Part shown: one piece after another, positions 62,766 through 64,000 of the stretch
Numbering within the stretch: the stretch's first letter is position 1
Layout of the letters: the number at the start of each line of letters is the position of its first letter
Assembly: GCF_020831925.1 (NCBI RefSeq)
Contig: NZ_JAFIFQ010000002.1
Span: forward strand, 1-64,000
Origin: Alkalimonas sp.
Lineage (GTDB): Bacteria > Pseudomonadota > Gammaproteobacteria > Enterobacterales > Alteromonadaceae
Reading direction: 5' to 3'
DNA length: 64,000 nucleotides
Position numbers and translations under genes: made by a program
Notes under the pieces: generated by a model
What the model was told of the DNA's origin: nothing
Database searches by the model: none
Seen by the model: only the letters and a program-made list of their open reading frames with translations

Positions 62766-63260
62766 ATGCATTGTTATTGTGGATCCGGACTTAGTTACAG
62801 CCATTGTTGTCAACCCTACCATAGCGGGCTGAGGCAAGCTGAAACCTGTGAACAGCTGATGCGTTCTCGCTATAGCGCTTTTTGCCGTAAAGAACTGCCC
62901 TATTTACAGCTCAGTTGTGTAGCAGAGCTGCAAGCGGAGCAAAGCCCGGAACAGATGCGCGACTTTGTTAGCCGAGTTCATTTTGTACGACTTAAGCTGT
63001 TGCCATTGCCGCACTTGGTTTTTTCCAAAGATGAAGGCTACGTCCATTTTCAGGTGTGGTATCTGCTTGGCAATCAATTACACAGTTTTAGCGAGCTTTC
63101 TCATTTTGTCCGTCAGCAAGACCGATGGCTATACAGCAGCGGTGACGTTCGTGAGCACGTAGCGCAAAAAGTTGGCCGCAATGATCCCTGCCCCTGTGGC
63201 AGTGGCCGTAAATTTAAGTCCTGTCAGCCACATTTAGCTTCAGGTCATGCAGCGGCATGA
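62766..63260 (+). CDS. ychJ: YchJ family protein with N- and C-terminal SEC-C zinc motifs
   Basis: 'MHCYCGSGLSYSHCCQPYHSG', 'LMRSRYSAFCRKELPYL', C-term 'GRNDPCPCGSGRKFKSCQPH'. Confidence 0.92.
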   Translation: MHCYCGSGLSYSHCCQPYHSGLRQAETCEQLMRSRYSAFCRKELPYLQLSCVAELQAEQSPEQMRDFVSRVHFVRLKLLPLPHLVFSKDEGYVHFQVWYLLGNQLHSFSELSHFVRQQDRWLYSSGDVREHVAQKVGRNDPCPCGSGRKFKSCQPHLASGHAAA

Positions 63261-63712
63261 ATGTCTAATTGCTGCAACACCTCGTATAAAGCTGTGGCAT
63301 CTGTTTCTATTGGCTCTATCCCTTCTTGATACAGCCGACGCCGACTATGCAAATCCAAATTATCAGCCACCCGAACATCCAATTTTTTCGGATCGTTTTT
63401 CAGAACCCAAGGCAAAGGGCTTAGCTGTTGCTGCAAACGACTTTGCGTAAAGCCCTGATGCAAGGCATCGCTACACAGTTGGCAGCATTCCAGATCCCCA
63501 TCTTGCCAGCTAAAGGGTCTTTGCTCACGCAAGCCTAAGCTTTGCCTAAGAGAGTGTTCTGGAGTGACCAGCTGCTGTTGTCTCAATACAAAAGCAGCCT
63601 GCTCTTCGACGGCAGTCGATAACATTGCCCGCCATAAACGAAAATCAGCAGGCTGCTGCTTTTGCAGCGCTTGATTCATTTTTGGACCAAGTTGCCACTC
63701 ATGGATCAACAT
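63245..63712 (-). CDS. VC2046/SO_2500 family protein
   Basis: 'LIHEWQLGPKMNQALQKQQPADFRLWRAMLSTAVEEQA'; probable start MLIHEWQ at 63712. Confidence 0.6.
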   Translation of the reverse strand: MLIHEWQLGPKMNQALQKQQPADFRLWRAMLSTAVEEQAAFVLRQQQLVTPEHSLRQSLGLREQRPFSWQDGDLECCQLCSDALHQGFTQSRLQQQLSPLPWVLKNDPKKLDVRVADNLDLHSRRRLYQEGIEPIETDATALYEVLQQLDIHAAA

Positions 63713-63820
63713 GGATTCAGTTCCAGGATTGTTCTTGCTGACTTTATCGGCAAACAAACAAATAAATAAAGGCCGCGCCTTTACATCAAGGTTTTTTTTG
63801 GTATTATGCAGGCCTTGTGT

Positions 63821-63905
<85 letters not shown>

Positions 63906-64000
63906 CTTTCCTTCATCACCATAGCTTTTTTCCTTGCTATCCCCCCTTATTTTACTGACACTTAATCTATGACACTTCAACACTGTTGTCTCAATGGATA

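Overview
This 64 kb window reads as ordinary, gene-dense chromosome from a gammaproteobacterium. Gene content (SeqA, Fur, Rnk, HrpA, SbcB, YdbH/YnbE/YdbL, VC2046/SO_2500-type and DUF3581 proteins) suggests an Alteromonadales/Chromatiales-like lineage; that placement is inference. I saw no phage, transposase, CRISPR array or rRNA. Main content: the prp (methylcitrate) locus with a GntR regulator, rlmI, a secreted trypsin-like protease, hrpA, a divergent AraC regulator/AlkB-type hydroxylase pair, sbcB, a TPP riboswitch followed by thiC-thiDE-thiS-thiG-thiH, upp, an ABC-2 exporter operon without an ATPase gene, an M16 peptidase, ydbH-ynbE-ydbL, nnr, an orphan beta-propeller histidine kinase, rnk, a compact DUF1538/PII-like/CBS operon, glgP, pgm, seqA/ybfF, ybfE-fldA, fur, a five-gene glycan operon facing a WecA-like gene, a SulA-like gene behind two overlapping LexA-type boxes, ychJ and tRNA-Tyr. 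The best candidate for an uncharacterised system is the DUF1538-PII-like-CBS operon (44473-46707). Other notable signals are the three copies of an ATTGTCGACAAT palindrome at prp, the SOS-box pair, a terminator whose U-tract runs into the TTG start of hrpA, a 14-bp perfect inverted repeat inside the protease gene, and three 30-bp-period palindromic repeats between rnk and the CBS gene. All family assignments come from reading the translations by eye; no database search was run.
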